From Nepenthes gracilis (Eukaryota > Streptophyta > Magnoliopsida > Caryophyllales > Nepenthaceae), in the NCBI GenBank assembly GCA_033239525.1, contig BSYO01000024.1:10377991-10441990 (forward strand): a DNA stretch of 64,000 nucleotides, read 5' to 3'. Position numbers and translations under genes: made by a program. A model generated the notes under the pieces. That model made no database searches. It saw only the letters and a program-made list of their open reading frames with translations, and was not told the origin of the DNA. Of the stretch, positions 26,171-37,229 are shown piece by piece (position 1 is the first letter of the stretch; the number at the start of each line of letters is the position of its first letter).

Positions 26171-27965
26171 GTCTTGTTCTTTATCAACATATTCATATTA
26201 TTTATTAGTAGTATATTTTTTATTTTCCTCTATTTTATGTTGTAATTCATTATGTTCATATTGTTGCGTGAGAAACGATTCAGTAAAAAAGAGTGAAATA
26301 TAGAATAATGGATTGGGTTCTTATTTATTGGTGCATTTGTTAAGAGATTTTTTGGTGGTTTTTGTTGCTTTCACGGGGAGAAAACTTCATAACGCCAAAG
26401 TAGCACAAATGGATATTTGCTTTAGCGCAAGGCATTGTCTAACAGTCCCAATTGTCAATGGGTTGAGATATCAAACTGTCCACGCAGCCAGACCCGAGTT
26501 GTTAGATGAGTCGCGCGCTGTCAAAACATCACAAATGATTTATATTGTGGTCTTATTTATCTGTACAACAGTTCCTCACAAATGATTCTGGATGGTGTAG
26601 GTCATGTTGTTTACAAACTTAAATATTGAAAAATGATGCTTACAAAACAAGGTATCAAGAAGTTGCTAAGGAATATAAAGGAAAGGGCGTAAGATTTCTA
26701 TTAGCAGATGTTGATGCTGCTCAGGGTGCTTTCCAGGTGAATTTTCTTCTGTTTAACTTCTTTTCTGTAATATGTTCTAAGAGACTGCCTTTTGACATGC
26801 AATCGTTTATATGGATGAACAGTTTTTTGGATTGGAAGAAGATCAGGTTCCACTAATCATCATCCAGACCAATGATGGGCAGAAATATCTGAAACAAAAT
26901 TTGAAGCCTGATGATATTTCATCATGGTTTAAGGAATTTAAGGTGATACATCAATTCAAATTGTAATAAATGTTGTAGGACCTTTTTTACTTGTTTTAGG
27001 GGGTCATAAGAGGAAGGAACTCTTTTACGTACCCCAAATTTATATTGCACGACTGACCTGTTTGGAGAGTCGACCTGAAAAGTTATCCGTACAAAGCTTT
27101 TTTCATCTCTAACTGCAGGGGAATTTTGTGCAGTGTTTTGCTCGGATAAAACCCTTCGGATGAACTTCCATGAGATATCTACAAGATAATTGATTATGCC
27201 ATTTTTCTAGCGGCAAACAGCAAGTGGACCTTTTGATGGCCACTCAGGTGGCCTCACGGGGTATAAATATAATGTCTTGTTTTAGGATTTTTCCTAGGAG
27301 GCATTTTATGGAAACTTATGAGCGAATTTTCATCATTATATTGCATATCTTTTCAAATTAGTGAAACTTCTCCGTTCCTGTGATTTTTCCCTTTAGGGTT
27401 TTTTTTATGTAAATTTTGTATCCTTCTATATAACCGTTTGTTATTTTACCGTCGCTTATCTTCCCAAATCCTAACATATATATATGGCAAATGTATGCTT
27501 CTGGAGGATGGCAAAGTGCTGCCATACAAGAAGTGTGAACCTATCCCTGAACCTAACGATGAACCTGTTAAGGTGGTTGTTGCTGACACTCTTGAGGATA
27601 TGGTTTTGAACTCTGACAAAAATGGTAAGGAGTCAGCATGACGAATTCATGTTTACTGCTGCTTGTTGAAAATTTGTTTTTATCATTATGATTATCTTTT
27701 ACGTGTTGCAGTTCTTTTGGAATTCTACGCTCCCTGGTGTGGGCAATGCAAAAAATTGGCTCCTATCTTAGATGAAGTTGCTGTTCATTTTGAAGATGAT
27801 CCAGATGTTATCATTGCTATGCTTGTAAGTCTCTCGTGTTTTTAGATTACTTAACACATATCTTGCCTTGAGCCATTGCCTTGTAGTTTCTCCCTTAAGG
27901 ATAACTCCATGATTATTTAGGTAATAATAGATGATGAATGTCTGTTTAGGGTTACTGAAAGAAAT

Positions 27966-28005
27966 GTAATTATTATTATTATTACTATTATTATTATTAT
28001 TGCAG
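27966..28005. repeat. (ATT)n microsatellite in the last PDI intron
   Basis: A trinucleotide ATT run with one ACT interruption lies about 140 bp downstream of the donor of the last intron. Confidence 0.9.
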
Positions 28006-28127
28006 CAAAATTTTTCAGGAAAAGTTCATAATTTGTAGTAAGTTTGAAATATTTCTCTTTCAGTAAGTTCATGGCAGCAAACGTTAGTCATGAGGTTTTA
28101 TGTAGTATGAGTTTCACTAACATATTT

Positions 28128-29578
28128 TGATGGGTCCTGTACCCACGGGTCAGCTCCGAGTCCAGGCCCACGGTAGAAGAATAGTTCGGAAGCTGCAGCC
28201 CAAGAGAAGGCCCAAAATCGCACGTCCCAGCAGTGCTAGCTCGGCTCTAGTTCAGCAGACATATGCACGTGATTACAGCTCGCTCATGGTCCTCCAGATG
28301 ACAATCACCATCACATGTAGCCAATCACGGCGCAGAGCGCTCCTCTAGTCCAACGGCTGACAGCCTGGTCAAAGCTGCACGCGTATGCGGGAGGCATTGC
28401 CATAATTGTTGAGGCAGCCTCGCGAACATCAGAGAGAATCGCCCCCAGAAGGCAGTGGCCATACAGCACGCCTGACGATCATTCCGAAAAAGGAAAGAGC
28501 ATCCCTGTACAATTAGGACCACCGCAATTGATTCCCGAAATCACCAAGACAATTCAAAAAATCTGCGTGAGTAACCGCTGCCAGCTATATGCCCAAAGTA
28601 GACTTCATAGCCCCCGCTCTACAAATATCCCCCTTCCTTTGCATAGAAGGGGGAGGTGAATTTGGGCTCTTAATCATCAGAGGAGAGGATTTGGCTGAGA
28701 GCAAAACCTCGGAGAAAAGGAAAAAAGAGAGGAGGAGAATCGCAGAAGAGAACTCTCTCCAAGCTCGCAAAAATGGAGAACAAGGGAAATGACCGAGGGC
28801 ATTTGACGATTAGTCTTAGAGCTACCTCTCTCCAGAGGCGAATCTTTCTTCCTTGCTGATTACCACTCTCAATCAGCAGTGGTGCAGGCCTCGCGCTAGC
28901 TCCGAGCTCTCATGCTGTGTAGCCAGCCAAGACGACTTATAGAACAGAGTGCAGAGAGCCCCCTTCGTCTACAGTCGAGAAAGGACTGGCAAGCGACCTT
29001 TCTTTTTACCATCAGCCGCCAGGAATCTCTTCATCATTCGGTTAGTCACCATTCTGCGGGTGCGTCACTCCTCTCTTCTTGCCGTCCGCTCCCTCATGAG
29101 AGCCACTGTCTCAAAGCCTCCCCTTAGCCGAGTGCACCCCAACGAATCTCAATCCTCCATCTCTCTAAGCCGCCCCCGGCCGGCGCACCTAACGGAGCCC
29201 AGTCCTCCATCTCTCAAAGCCATCCCCGGCCGAGCGCACCCAGCGGAGCTCAATCCTCTATCCTTTTCAACCATCCCATGGCCAAACACACCCATCGAGC
29301 CTAATCCTCCATCGACACCCAATCCCTCATAACATGCATCAACACATTTCTCTCATATCCTCGTGTCTTTCCATTCATTGAGAAAGATTTCTGATTTGAG
29401 TGTTGGAAGATATATCGAGGTGCGAGTTCCACAAATCCTCTGACTTCCTATTTATTAGTTGTGATGTCCAGAATTCAGGTTCGCAGTGATTGAGATCGAA
29501 CCAGCTCTAATTTGACTCGCCATGAAAGATCGAATGGCTCTTTAATCCGTACAATAACCCGGATCTCGGGATGCACCA
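28128..29578 (+). mobile_element. Solo LTR (Ty3/gypsy Tat-type) inside the last PDI intron
   Basis: It begins TGATGGGTCC, the same start as the family A copy at 15236, and ends ATGCACCA. A perfect 5-bp duplication, TATTT, flanks it (28123-28127 and 29579-29583). It contains CTACAAATATCCCCC near 28618, matching the TATA-variant position in the family A LTRs, and TTGAGTGTTGGAAG near 29396. At 1451 bp it is longer than family A, and its middle part differs, so it is a related but distinct family. It inflates the host intron to about 2.2 kb. Confidence 0.93.
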
Positions 29579-30226
29579 TATTTTAAAATTTCACTCCTAA
29601 ATCATGTCTCATAAGAGACTCACCCCTGCAATTTTTTAGTGTATGCTTATCATAGAATGAAATATTGGCTTATAAATATCATTACTAGGGGGCTGATATT
29701 AATAATTCCTCATACCACAACAAGATTGCAATATATGAGCTGATGTTTGCCATTAGTTTCAATTAGCTTAAAAATTTTTACGTGATAGGTCTAATATTGA
29801 TACATATCACTCAATGGAGCCGATTATGATAATTATCCCGGTTGATGTATCTATGTGATATCTTCTTGATCTCTTGTTATGAATTCTCAGTACTGTGATT
29901 GTTATTAACGTTTGTGTGATTTGTATTCAATGTGAAATATTTCAGTTTTCATCTCTTTGGAGTTCTGAGATTTGTTCTATTGCTGACCACAGGATGCTGC
30001 TGCAAATGATATCCCACTAGATACATTTGAGGTTAAAGGGTTTCCAACCTTGTATTTTATATCATCAGGTGGAAACATAGTGCAGTACGATGGAGATAGA
30101 AGCAAGGAAGATATCATTGATTTTGTTGAAAACAACAGGGATCAAGTAACTCAGGATTCCATTGGTTATGTTGCTTCATAAGCTCTTGGTTATGTTTCTG
30201 CTCTCTGTCTTTTTACTTTCCCAATA

Positions 30227-30230
30227 GAAA

Positions 30231-30256
<26 letters not shown>
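30227..30256. repeat. (CT)n run 3' of the PDI stop
   Basis: A CT-dinucleotide tract begins about 46 bp after the PDI stop codon, in the presumed 3' UTR. Confidence 0.85.
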
Positions 30257-30261
<5 letters not shown>

Positions 30262-32413
30262 TTTGTTGTTGCAGTTATATGATAATATTTGTGGGCAATG
30301 CTTATGTTCATTCTGATTGTGGTGACATCTATCTTTATGACAATTTTGATTAACAGTTCTGATCTTATCTGAAATCCTAAGACTTGAACGTAATAATAAG
30401 GCTCAGAGGTGAACTGCATCCAAGAAATAGGTGACTGCCGTATGTTGGTTTGTGAAGCTTAGAGTTGTGACTTAAGAGGTTGATTATTGAGTAATTAACC
30501 AGAAATCTGCGCCTCACCCGCACTGATCATGATTGTTAGTGTTAAGTGTGACCCAAATTTGTTTTGTGTGACCGGTTTATTTAAAGACCTGAACTGAAAT
30601 AGTAGCTTGACATTAGTAAACCTGGCCGGTTCGTCAGTGAAGTTGTTGAGAGAATGATCTGAAAGTTTGAATATATGATGGGTTTTTCAATATCAAACGC
30701 TGTAAAATATTGAAAATGGTGATTCAGAGTGATGAATTTGGGGGAATTGTATAATCTTACTAATAAAATGAGAACAATTCCTCAGTTAAAAACACAAACT
30801 TGCTTTGGAATAAGACTTCTGTTAAGGCTGTTAGGCTGGGTTGTCGTGCACTCTGTTCCATAATGTGAAAAAGGGCCTCCTCAAATACTGATTTTTTCAC
30901 AATTTAAGATGGCATTTTTCCAGATTTCTCAGTAAAATGTTCATTTGTATCCATCTTCCAGAAGGAAACTTGCTTTGATTTATGCCTTGTATGGAGAGTA
31001 GGGGAAGGGAAGAAAATAGAGGCCGGAGATGGGAGGAAATTGTTGGATTTTGGGATGCTTTTTGTGAATTTTTTGCCTTCTGGTACTTACATTATTTTAT
31101 TATTGTTGAATCGTGTATGAACCACATTTGAGGAACGCATATGCTCAATTTAGACAGAGTGCCCTCACCTAAGCCTTGCATGAGAGGGTGCTCATACACC
31201 GGCGGTGCCTACTCTGGCGTTCGAACGGCGGAGCTGGAATTCAAACCCCGGTTGTGATTATTAAGGAAAGCTAATTTTTATATCAAAACAACTGAAGATA
31301 GCCATTTAAAACATAAATGGCACCGAATAAAGAGATAAAATAGAGAAATAAAGAGGGAGAAGCTTTGACCATTCATTTGAGATCCAATTTGTATTTTATT
31401 CTTTTATAGATTTTGGCAAAATTATTCTCGATCTTACGAAGAATGTACTATCAGTTATTTTTGTCTATATTAATCTCTTATTTTTTACAATTAGGGTTTG
31501 AAGACTCATATTGTCTCGTATAAACAAAGTATTTGAAATTAGCGGTAATATAATTTCACACTTGTAGAATGTTATGAAGGAGTTGGATCCGATGATTTAT
31601 TGAAAACCAAATATGAAATCTAATAGAGATAAATTTTGGATAATAATATCACAACAATGCGATTATACAAGGTCGATAATAAAGTCAATAGTACCAAATG
31701 TAATTGTATAAGGTTGACAATGAAGTCAATAATACCAACATTTTGTGTTCATCATCGATTTTCTCATTAATTACTGACATTTGCATTAAAATTTAATTGA
31801 GCTCATTAAAATGTCTTTGAAAGTTCCCCCTTCAACAATTAAAGGCTATATAATTTCTTTTCCACATATAACTTTATCGTCAAGGATTTGGTCTTATATT
31901 AGCCTTCAAATTTCATCCAAAGCTCCATTACATTTGATAATTAGATGACATCTTAAAGAATATTATTTGCTAGATATAATTTGATTGTGCAATCAGTTAA
32001 ATATTATATATCTTACCACTCATCATTCTTCATATTCTCTTGTCTATCTTTATTAGTTTTTAGTATTTTTATAATTTTTTTACTGGTCAAAATATTTTTT
32101 ACTCCTTCTTATTAAAGAATGAAATTATTGTACTCATTAAATTACTTGACGTATAATGGCAAATCATTCGATATCAGCACAATCAAATTGTAGTTTTCAC
32201 AAACTAAAAAAATCTACACTATGATTCCACTTGTTCATATTCCCAGAATATGCACAACATCATTGTAATGAAAAAAAGCTTGAATTCCTCCATTAATTGT
32301 GAGCCATTGAACAATATATCAACACAAAGAATAAAATTATATAATTAAGTATATAAAGTTATATAATAATATTTATTATAAAAAATTTTTTTAATTAAGA
32401 GAAATTACGGGAC
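30257..32413. other. Intergenic region downstream of the PDI gene
   Basis: It holds no gene that I can recognise. A GC-rich island at about 31150-31255 contains GTGCCCTCACC and AATTCAAACCCCGG phrases; the latter recalls a tRNA-like B box, so a SINE fragment is possible. The remainder is AT-rich up to the 5' LTR of the large retroelement. Confidence 0.45.
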
Positions 32414-35128
32414 TGATAGGAATGCCATGATTATCGAAAGCCATTGACCGGAAAGATGGCAAATTGGCTGGGTGCGGCCCAGGATAAACGTGGCCCAAAT
32501 CATAATCAGTCCACACATCTCCCTAACTTCAATGGTCGTCTGCTCTGATTACCCGCCTCTCCAAAGAAGGCAACATTCACTGCAACAGATGTTTTTCAGA
32601 ATCAGAGCGTATCTCAAGAGAAAGACGCACGAATTGGCATGCAATCCACAGAGAAAATCCTAACGGTTACCTCACATAGAATGAAAGGTATCCATCTTCT
32701 TAACCGTTACAGCCAAGAATGGCGTCCGCATCTATGCAAGGAAGGCAATGATACTCACAGAAGGCGTGCATCCTGTCTCACTATGCAAGAAAAGCAGTGG
32801 ATGGCCATCACTATAAAAGGCGATGGAGATTCACTTCACAAACACGCTCTTATTTGCCTACTAAACGTCCTTTAACAAACTAAAGTTGACAGAAATTCTC
32901 TACACTCTCGAGCTTTCTGACGATTCCTCCCTTGTTATCTCTACACTTGGTCCCTTACAAACTAAGTATGGAGAGTACACTACTTTATACAAGCAATCTC
33001 CAACCAAGCTACTTTCTTAACGAGTGCACCTCCCACTAACATACCCGAACATACTCCAAAATATTCATCTTTGCATCATCTGCATTTACCTTCTTATCCT
33101 TGGAAGGCTCTATACTGACTTGAACGTCGGAGCATTTTCGGTATGATCAAATCCTGCCGTCACCTGATATCTCGTTTTAAGTTGTGATGTGCATGATTCC
33201 AAGTGTGATGAAGGTAAATTTTCATCTTCTAAATAGGATTTTAGGACCAAGATATAAGGTAAGACTTCTATAAAAATTTTGGCAGAGTCTTCTTTATAAC
33301 TGGATGAGAACCCAAAGATACAATCTGTACAGAACCTGTATAACCAACTAGTACAAGCACGCAACTATCAATTTATACCACAATTCTTCATACAACCCGT
33401 ATACACAGGATCACATATACCATTCATGGCATTAATCTATAAAACCATCAACTGCACTAGCAGTTCATAAAAGAGATGTCATCTAGGACACATACGAAAT
33501 ATATCCAGTATAGAGCAAGTCGCTATTAACCCATAGTAGAAGTATAGTTTTTATTTTTACCATCACATACATCACATGCATTTCTATACAAAATTCACAT
33601 ATACATGAATATCCATAGGTATAAAATTCATATACAAAATCACATATCCAGTTAAATCTTTACATCCAACTGGTTTTTCCAAAATAGCTCCAAAATGTTT
33701 CAGATTATTAAAAGTCTTCAGAAAATACTTTCAGTCACTCTTTCTCGTCAGGCACTACCTCTATAGTTTCATCTGGAGGAAAAAAAAAAAGTAAAATAGT
33801 GAGTCAGGGCCCAACAAGATATATGCAGTTATGCAGTAAAGCAGTTATGCAGAATAGTCGTGAAATTATGTAGAAACAGAACGCTTTAAAATATATAACC
33901 TAGAAAAAAAGAAAGCATAATTTGACGATATTAAATTCAAATTAGTAATCCAAAAGTAAAATCCTTCTCTTTATATCAATACGAATTCTTAACGAGTGTA
34001 CAGTAATAGTGGAGCTCCCAATAGAGTAGTAACAGTGAGGCAATACACACTCCAACTAGATGAGGGGGCGAATGATCAAGGATATATTGTGTACATCTCC
34101 TCACAATCCAAGGCTATAAACAGTAATAGAAGATCTCGTCTCATGGGATCGGTACGGGTATACCTCCCGAAGGTAGGCCAGAAATAGAACTTTCCTTCTT
34201 ACCGTAACGGCCCGAGGAAGGGCGAACCACATATAACTCCATAGACAAAATTATCCTCGATCACCATCGTAAAGTTCTAAAGCATGCCGGAGAACCTAAC
34301 TTGACTATAATTAGTCATGGGTCCTAAATAACAGTATCAGAAATAACTTCTTTATTGAAAATCCTCTTTCATAGTCAGAGTTTCACAATTTTCCTTCGAT
34401 TAACTTCAGAACGTTCAGAATATACAGTGATGATCTAAAAATCCTTCAGTTTTACTTCAGAGGTGCATGTAAATTCATCGGTATAAGTTCGTGTAAAATT
34501 TTTAAAAATAATTTATACCAAGAGCTTCATTTCAGTGCCAATTAACTTTTATATAACAGGAGTTACGATTAAAATTTATTAAAACCGCTTCATTTTAGTA
34601 CCTAGGGCTTACTTACCAAAAAAAAAAATTTTAGTACCTAGGGCTTCGCCAAAACTTTCGGACTCAAATCTATCACCAAACATATGTTTATTCATGAAAT
34701 CAACGCCATAAATCCATACACATATACTAAATCATGCAATTTAACGAAAAATCCCTAATAATTTCGAGTTAGGGTTTCATCACATGCTTCCGGAACCAAA
34801 TTGAACACTAATTACATACTTGTTCATGAAATCGAAGCCAAATCTTGCAATAAACATGGATAAGTACAAAATCTAACCGAACAATCGAGGAAAACATGCT
34901 TTGTTTACTTTAAACATGTAACAATAACGTTTTAGAGCATTTTCATTAATTTTAAGGCAAGAGAAAATGGTAAAAATGAAAAACAATGTCCGAAGTACAC
35001 TTGCTGAACCCAATCTACCGCTATTTTTACCCGGAGTAGATCGGAACGAGTGATTTTCTCTTTTTCCTCTTCTCTTCTCCCTCCTCTTCGTTCGTGCCTC
35101 AACTTTCTCTCATTCTCTTTTTTTCCAT

Positions 35129-35137
35129 CTATTTATA
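35129..35137 (-). promoter_or_regulatory. TATA box of the nested LTR
   Basis: TATAAATAG on the minus strand, followed downstream by a purine-rich leader. About 20 bp upstream (35157-35310) is a GC-rich block of GAGCG/CGCTC repeats. Confidence 0.6.
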
Positions 35138-35156
35138 ACAAAAACGAAATCAAAAC

Positions 35157-35310
35157 GCGGGTAAAAATCGAGACCACGCTTGAGTGCGTGGCGAGCGCTC
35201 GGCGAGCGTGCTACATTCTATCAGCGCTCGCCTCGAGCGCCTAGCGAGCGTGGGGTTTCTGCCAAGGGCTCGCTCGAGCGCGCCTGGCACACGGCGAGCG
35301 GCTAGCTACT
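35157..35310. repeat. GAGCG/CGCTC repeat block upstream of the LTR TATA box
   Basis: Many direct and inverted copies of GCGAGCG, CGCTCG and CTCGAGCGC are packed in about 150 bp, with XhoI-like CTCGAG palindromes. A similar block sits at the same position relative to the TATA box in the LTR at 53621-54468. Confidence 0.7.
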
Positions 35311-35575
35311 AGATTTTTGTGCTCGCTGTCGTGCCTCAGGCGCATGGCAAGCGCAACTCTGCTGCTTGCTGAACTTTGGTATTTTTCTAACTTTTTACTT
35401 TCAACCCTCATTTTTCAATGCATACTTGGCCTCTTAATGATTATCATCATGTTAATTATTCCCAATTATCATATTTTTGGCTCCGGGGCCTCACACCAAG
35501 CTTGGCGGATGGAGACCAGAATCCGGCGGACAGCTCAACCCGAACTTATTCAAAGTTTTGATCCAGGACGTATGA

Positions 35576-35598
35576 TTGACACCGTCTGTGGGAACGCT
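35576..35598 (+). other. Primer-binding-like site of the Tat-type element
   Basis: TTGACACCGTCTGTGGGAAC follows the 5' LTR directly. It resembles the TTGGCGCCGTCTGTGGGAA sequence common at this position in plant Tat elements, with two or so changes in the first bases. The tRNA primer was not determined. Confidence 0.65.
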
Positions 35599-36269
35599 AA
35601 CTAAAAGCTAACCGACTTCATCTCTCATACTCACATCATCCAGTAGAATGGTGAATACCATGGCTTAAGCTAGCGTTTCCACTAGAGATGCTGCCTTCCC
35701 TGACCACAACCACTCAACTGGTAATTTCGTCGGAGGGTAGCTTGCCCTATTTTTCTTGAACCTGGAGGAGAAGATGAACAACATGCCCTGGATGCTCCAA
35801 ATGCTCTACACACGCTAGGGCATGAAGAAGCAGGGGGCTTGGTCCTCCTTGACTACCATTCCATCCTCCAGGAGATGAAGCCAGAGAAAGAAGAGGCTGA
35901 CCAAGAAGGTTCCAAAGCCGAGAAACTCTCATGCTCCGGCAGTCTCCAACGCCCAGAGCCGTCCAAGGGTTGAAGGGCGCTTAGGTCGTGGGACTCCAGA
36001 TGAGAGTCCCGGAAGAAGAAACCCCTGGTACTCCTAGGATGAGCAAAGGCCTCCCACACATAAGGGAGTCTCCTAGATCGTTCAATCCACTAGCGGTAGT
36101 AGCCGGCTGGCTACGCACCGCACAACAGAAAGAACGGAGTTGAGGACTTACCTCAACTCCAAGAGATTAGGAAACTCCTCCCGAGTGGAGAAAAAGGTCG
36201 AGAAGATCTGAAATTGCGTGTTCAGAGACGACGAGAACTCCACTAATCTGGAGAGATCTTCCTTCATCA

Positions 36270-37030
36270 CGAAGATCCAGAATCATCCAATGCCAGCCAA
36301 GTTCAAGATGCCGGCCCTAGATTCTTATGATGGAAGCACTGATCCTATGGGTCACCTGGATCACTTCCGCAGTCATCTAAGCCTCTAGGGCCTGGAGGAG
36401 GCGGTAATGTGCCGATGTTTTCCCCTTACCTTGAAGGGGGACGCCCGGATCTCGTTCAATCGGGCTCCTTCCAACTCGATCTGGAGTTTTAGAGATCTCA
36501 TCGATTTCTTCTTGGTGCAATTTGTTTCAAGCCACCAGAAAGAGAAACAGTTATGGCACCTCTCCTACATTAGGTAAAGACAGGGCGAGAACCCAAGGAA
36601 GTTCCTCAAGTGGTACGTGGCGGAAGCTAAAAGAATCCCCAAACTCATTGAAGAGATAAAGCTTGGCAGCTTCATCTTTGCATTAGGGTTGGACGATTTC
36701 TTCAAGCACTTGGCCCATAGAACCCGCAGACCTTCCGAGAAGTGGAGGCCATCACTCGAGCGTACATGGCCCCTGAAGAAGTCAACGAGGCGAAGCGTTC
36801 GGAGAAGACCGACTAGTCTCGCTCTTTCTTGGCAAAAGGAAAGAGGAAGAACAACGGCGGCGACAATCCCAGCTGGAAGCAATTCAAGATGGGAGCACTG
36901 TACCGGAAGGAGTACAGGCCCGTCAACCTGACTCCGCTAAACGACATATAGGCCAACGTCCTCATGCAGATTTGTGATGAAAAGTTTGTTAAGTGGCCAA
37001 AGCCACTGAAGAACATGGAGGGATGAGATC
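36270..37030 (+). pseudogene. gag remnant of the Tat-type element
   Basis: The translation contains a typical plant gypsy Gag core: KFKMPALDSYDGSTDPMGHL, then an HF.SH.L segment and an MCRCFPLTLKGDA segment, followed by FLKWYVAEAKRIP. TAG at 36386-36388 and TAA at 36575-36577 interrupt the frame. The protein would form the capsid of the element. Sequence before 36270 is also gag-like but too decayed to align by eye. Confidence 0.8.
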
Positions 37031-37229
37031 CAATGAAATACTGCGATTTTTATCTATCTCCGGGGTACACCACGGAGGATTACGAGACGCTTCAGCGGGA
37101 GATTGATGAGTTGATCCAAATGGGCCACCTCACTAGGTTCGTGAGAAACCCCCGGTAAAGCTCCGAAACCTAGGCAAGAAGGGTCAAATCCAATCCAGCC
37201 ACGAAATCGAATCGCGGCTGCAGTGGTCA

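Larger units (their letters stand above)
23849..30181 (+). pseudogene. Protein disulfide isomerase (PDIL1 type), 5'-truncated and frameshifted
   Basis: PDI catalyses disulfide formation and exchange in the ER lumen. Exons: 23849-23879, 23996-24271, 24355-24543, 24675-24800, 26601-26736, 26823-26942, 27507-27624, 27712-27824, 29993-30181. Domains run a (first active site CGHC), b, b', a' (second site, WCGQCKK, instead of the usual CGHC). Splice phases agree throughout. Four defects are visible. (1) The first exon, with signal peptide and the residues before CGHC, was not found upstream. (2) The segment after GPRDAD lacks four residues that relatives have before YLKK. (3) Exon 6 has five A's at 26629-26633; the reading frame needs four, so a TGA follows at 26634. 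(4) The protein ends IGYVAS with no KDEL. Most codons remain well conserved, so loss would be recent. A sequencing error at (3) would not explain the other defects. Confidence 0.85.
33204..35495 (-). mobile_element. Nested solo LTR (about 2.3 kb) inside the 5' LTR
   Basis: It begins TGTGATGAAGG and ends GGGGCCTCACA, giving TGTGA...TCACA termini. A perfect 5-bp duplication, CCAAG, flanks it at 33199-33203 and 35496-35500. Removing it restores the alignment of the 5' LTR to the 3' LTR. On the minus strand it starts TGTGAGGCCCCGGAGCC and has TATAAATAG at 35137-35129, so I orient it minus. Its length and start recall the long LTRs of Tekay/Del-type chromoviruses, which is inference. No internal region remains. 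Confidence 0.92.
32414..35575 (+). repeat. 5' LTR of the Tat-type element, split by a nested solo LTR
   Basis: The two parts are 32414-33203 and 35501-35575, about 865 bp together. It starts TGATAGG, as does the 3' LTR at 44804. Shared phrases include CAGGATAAACGTGGCCCAA near 32490, the ACATACCCGAACA block near 33038 and, after the insertion, CTTGGCGGATGGAGACCAGA. It lacks about 45 bp present near the start of the 3' LTR. It ends near GGACGTATGA, just before the primer-binding-like site. Confidence 0.88.

Noticed and set aside
28949..29332. 127-codon frame in the PDI intron as a gene
   Set aside because: It is entirely within a solo LTR with a perfect target duplication and is Pro/Ser-rich without domains.
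31150..31255. GC island as a tRNA gene or SINE
   Set aside because: A B-box-like phrase is present, but no folding tRNA arms or A box at the right spacing were seen.
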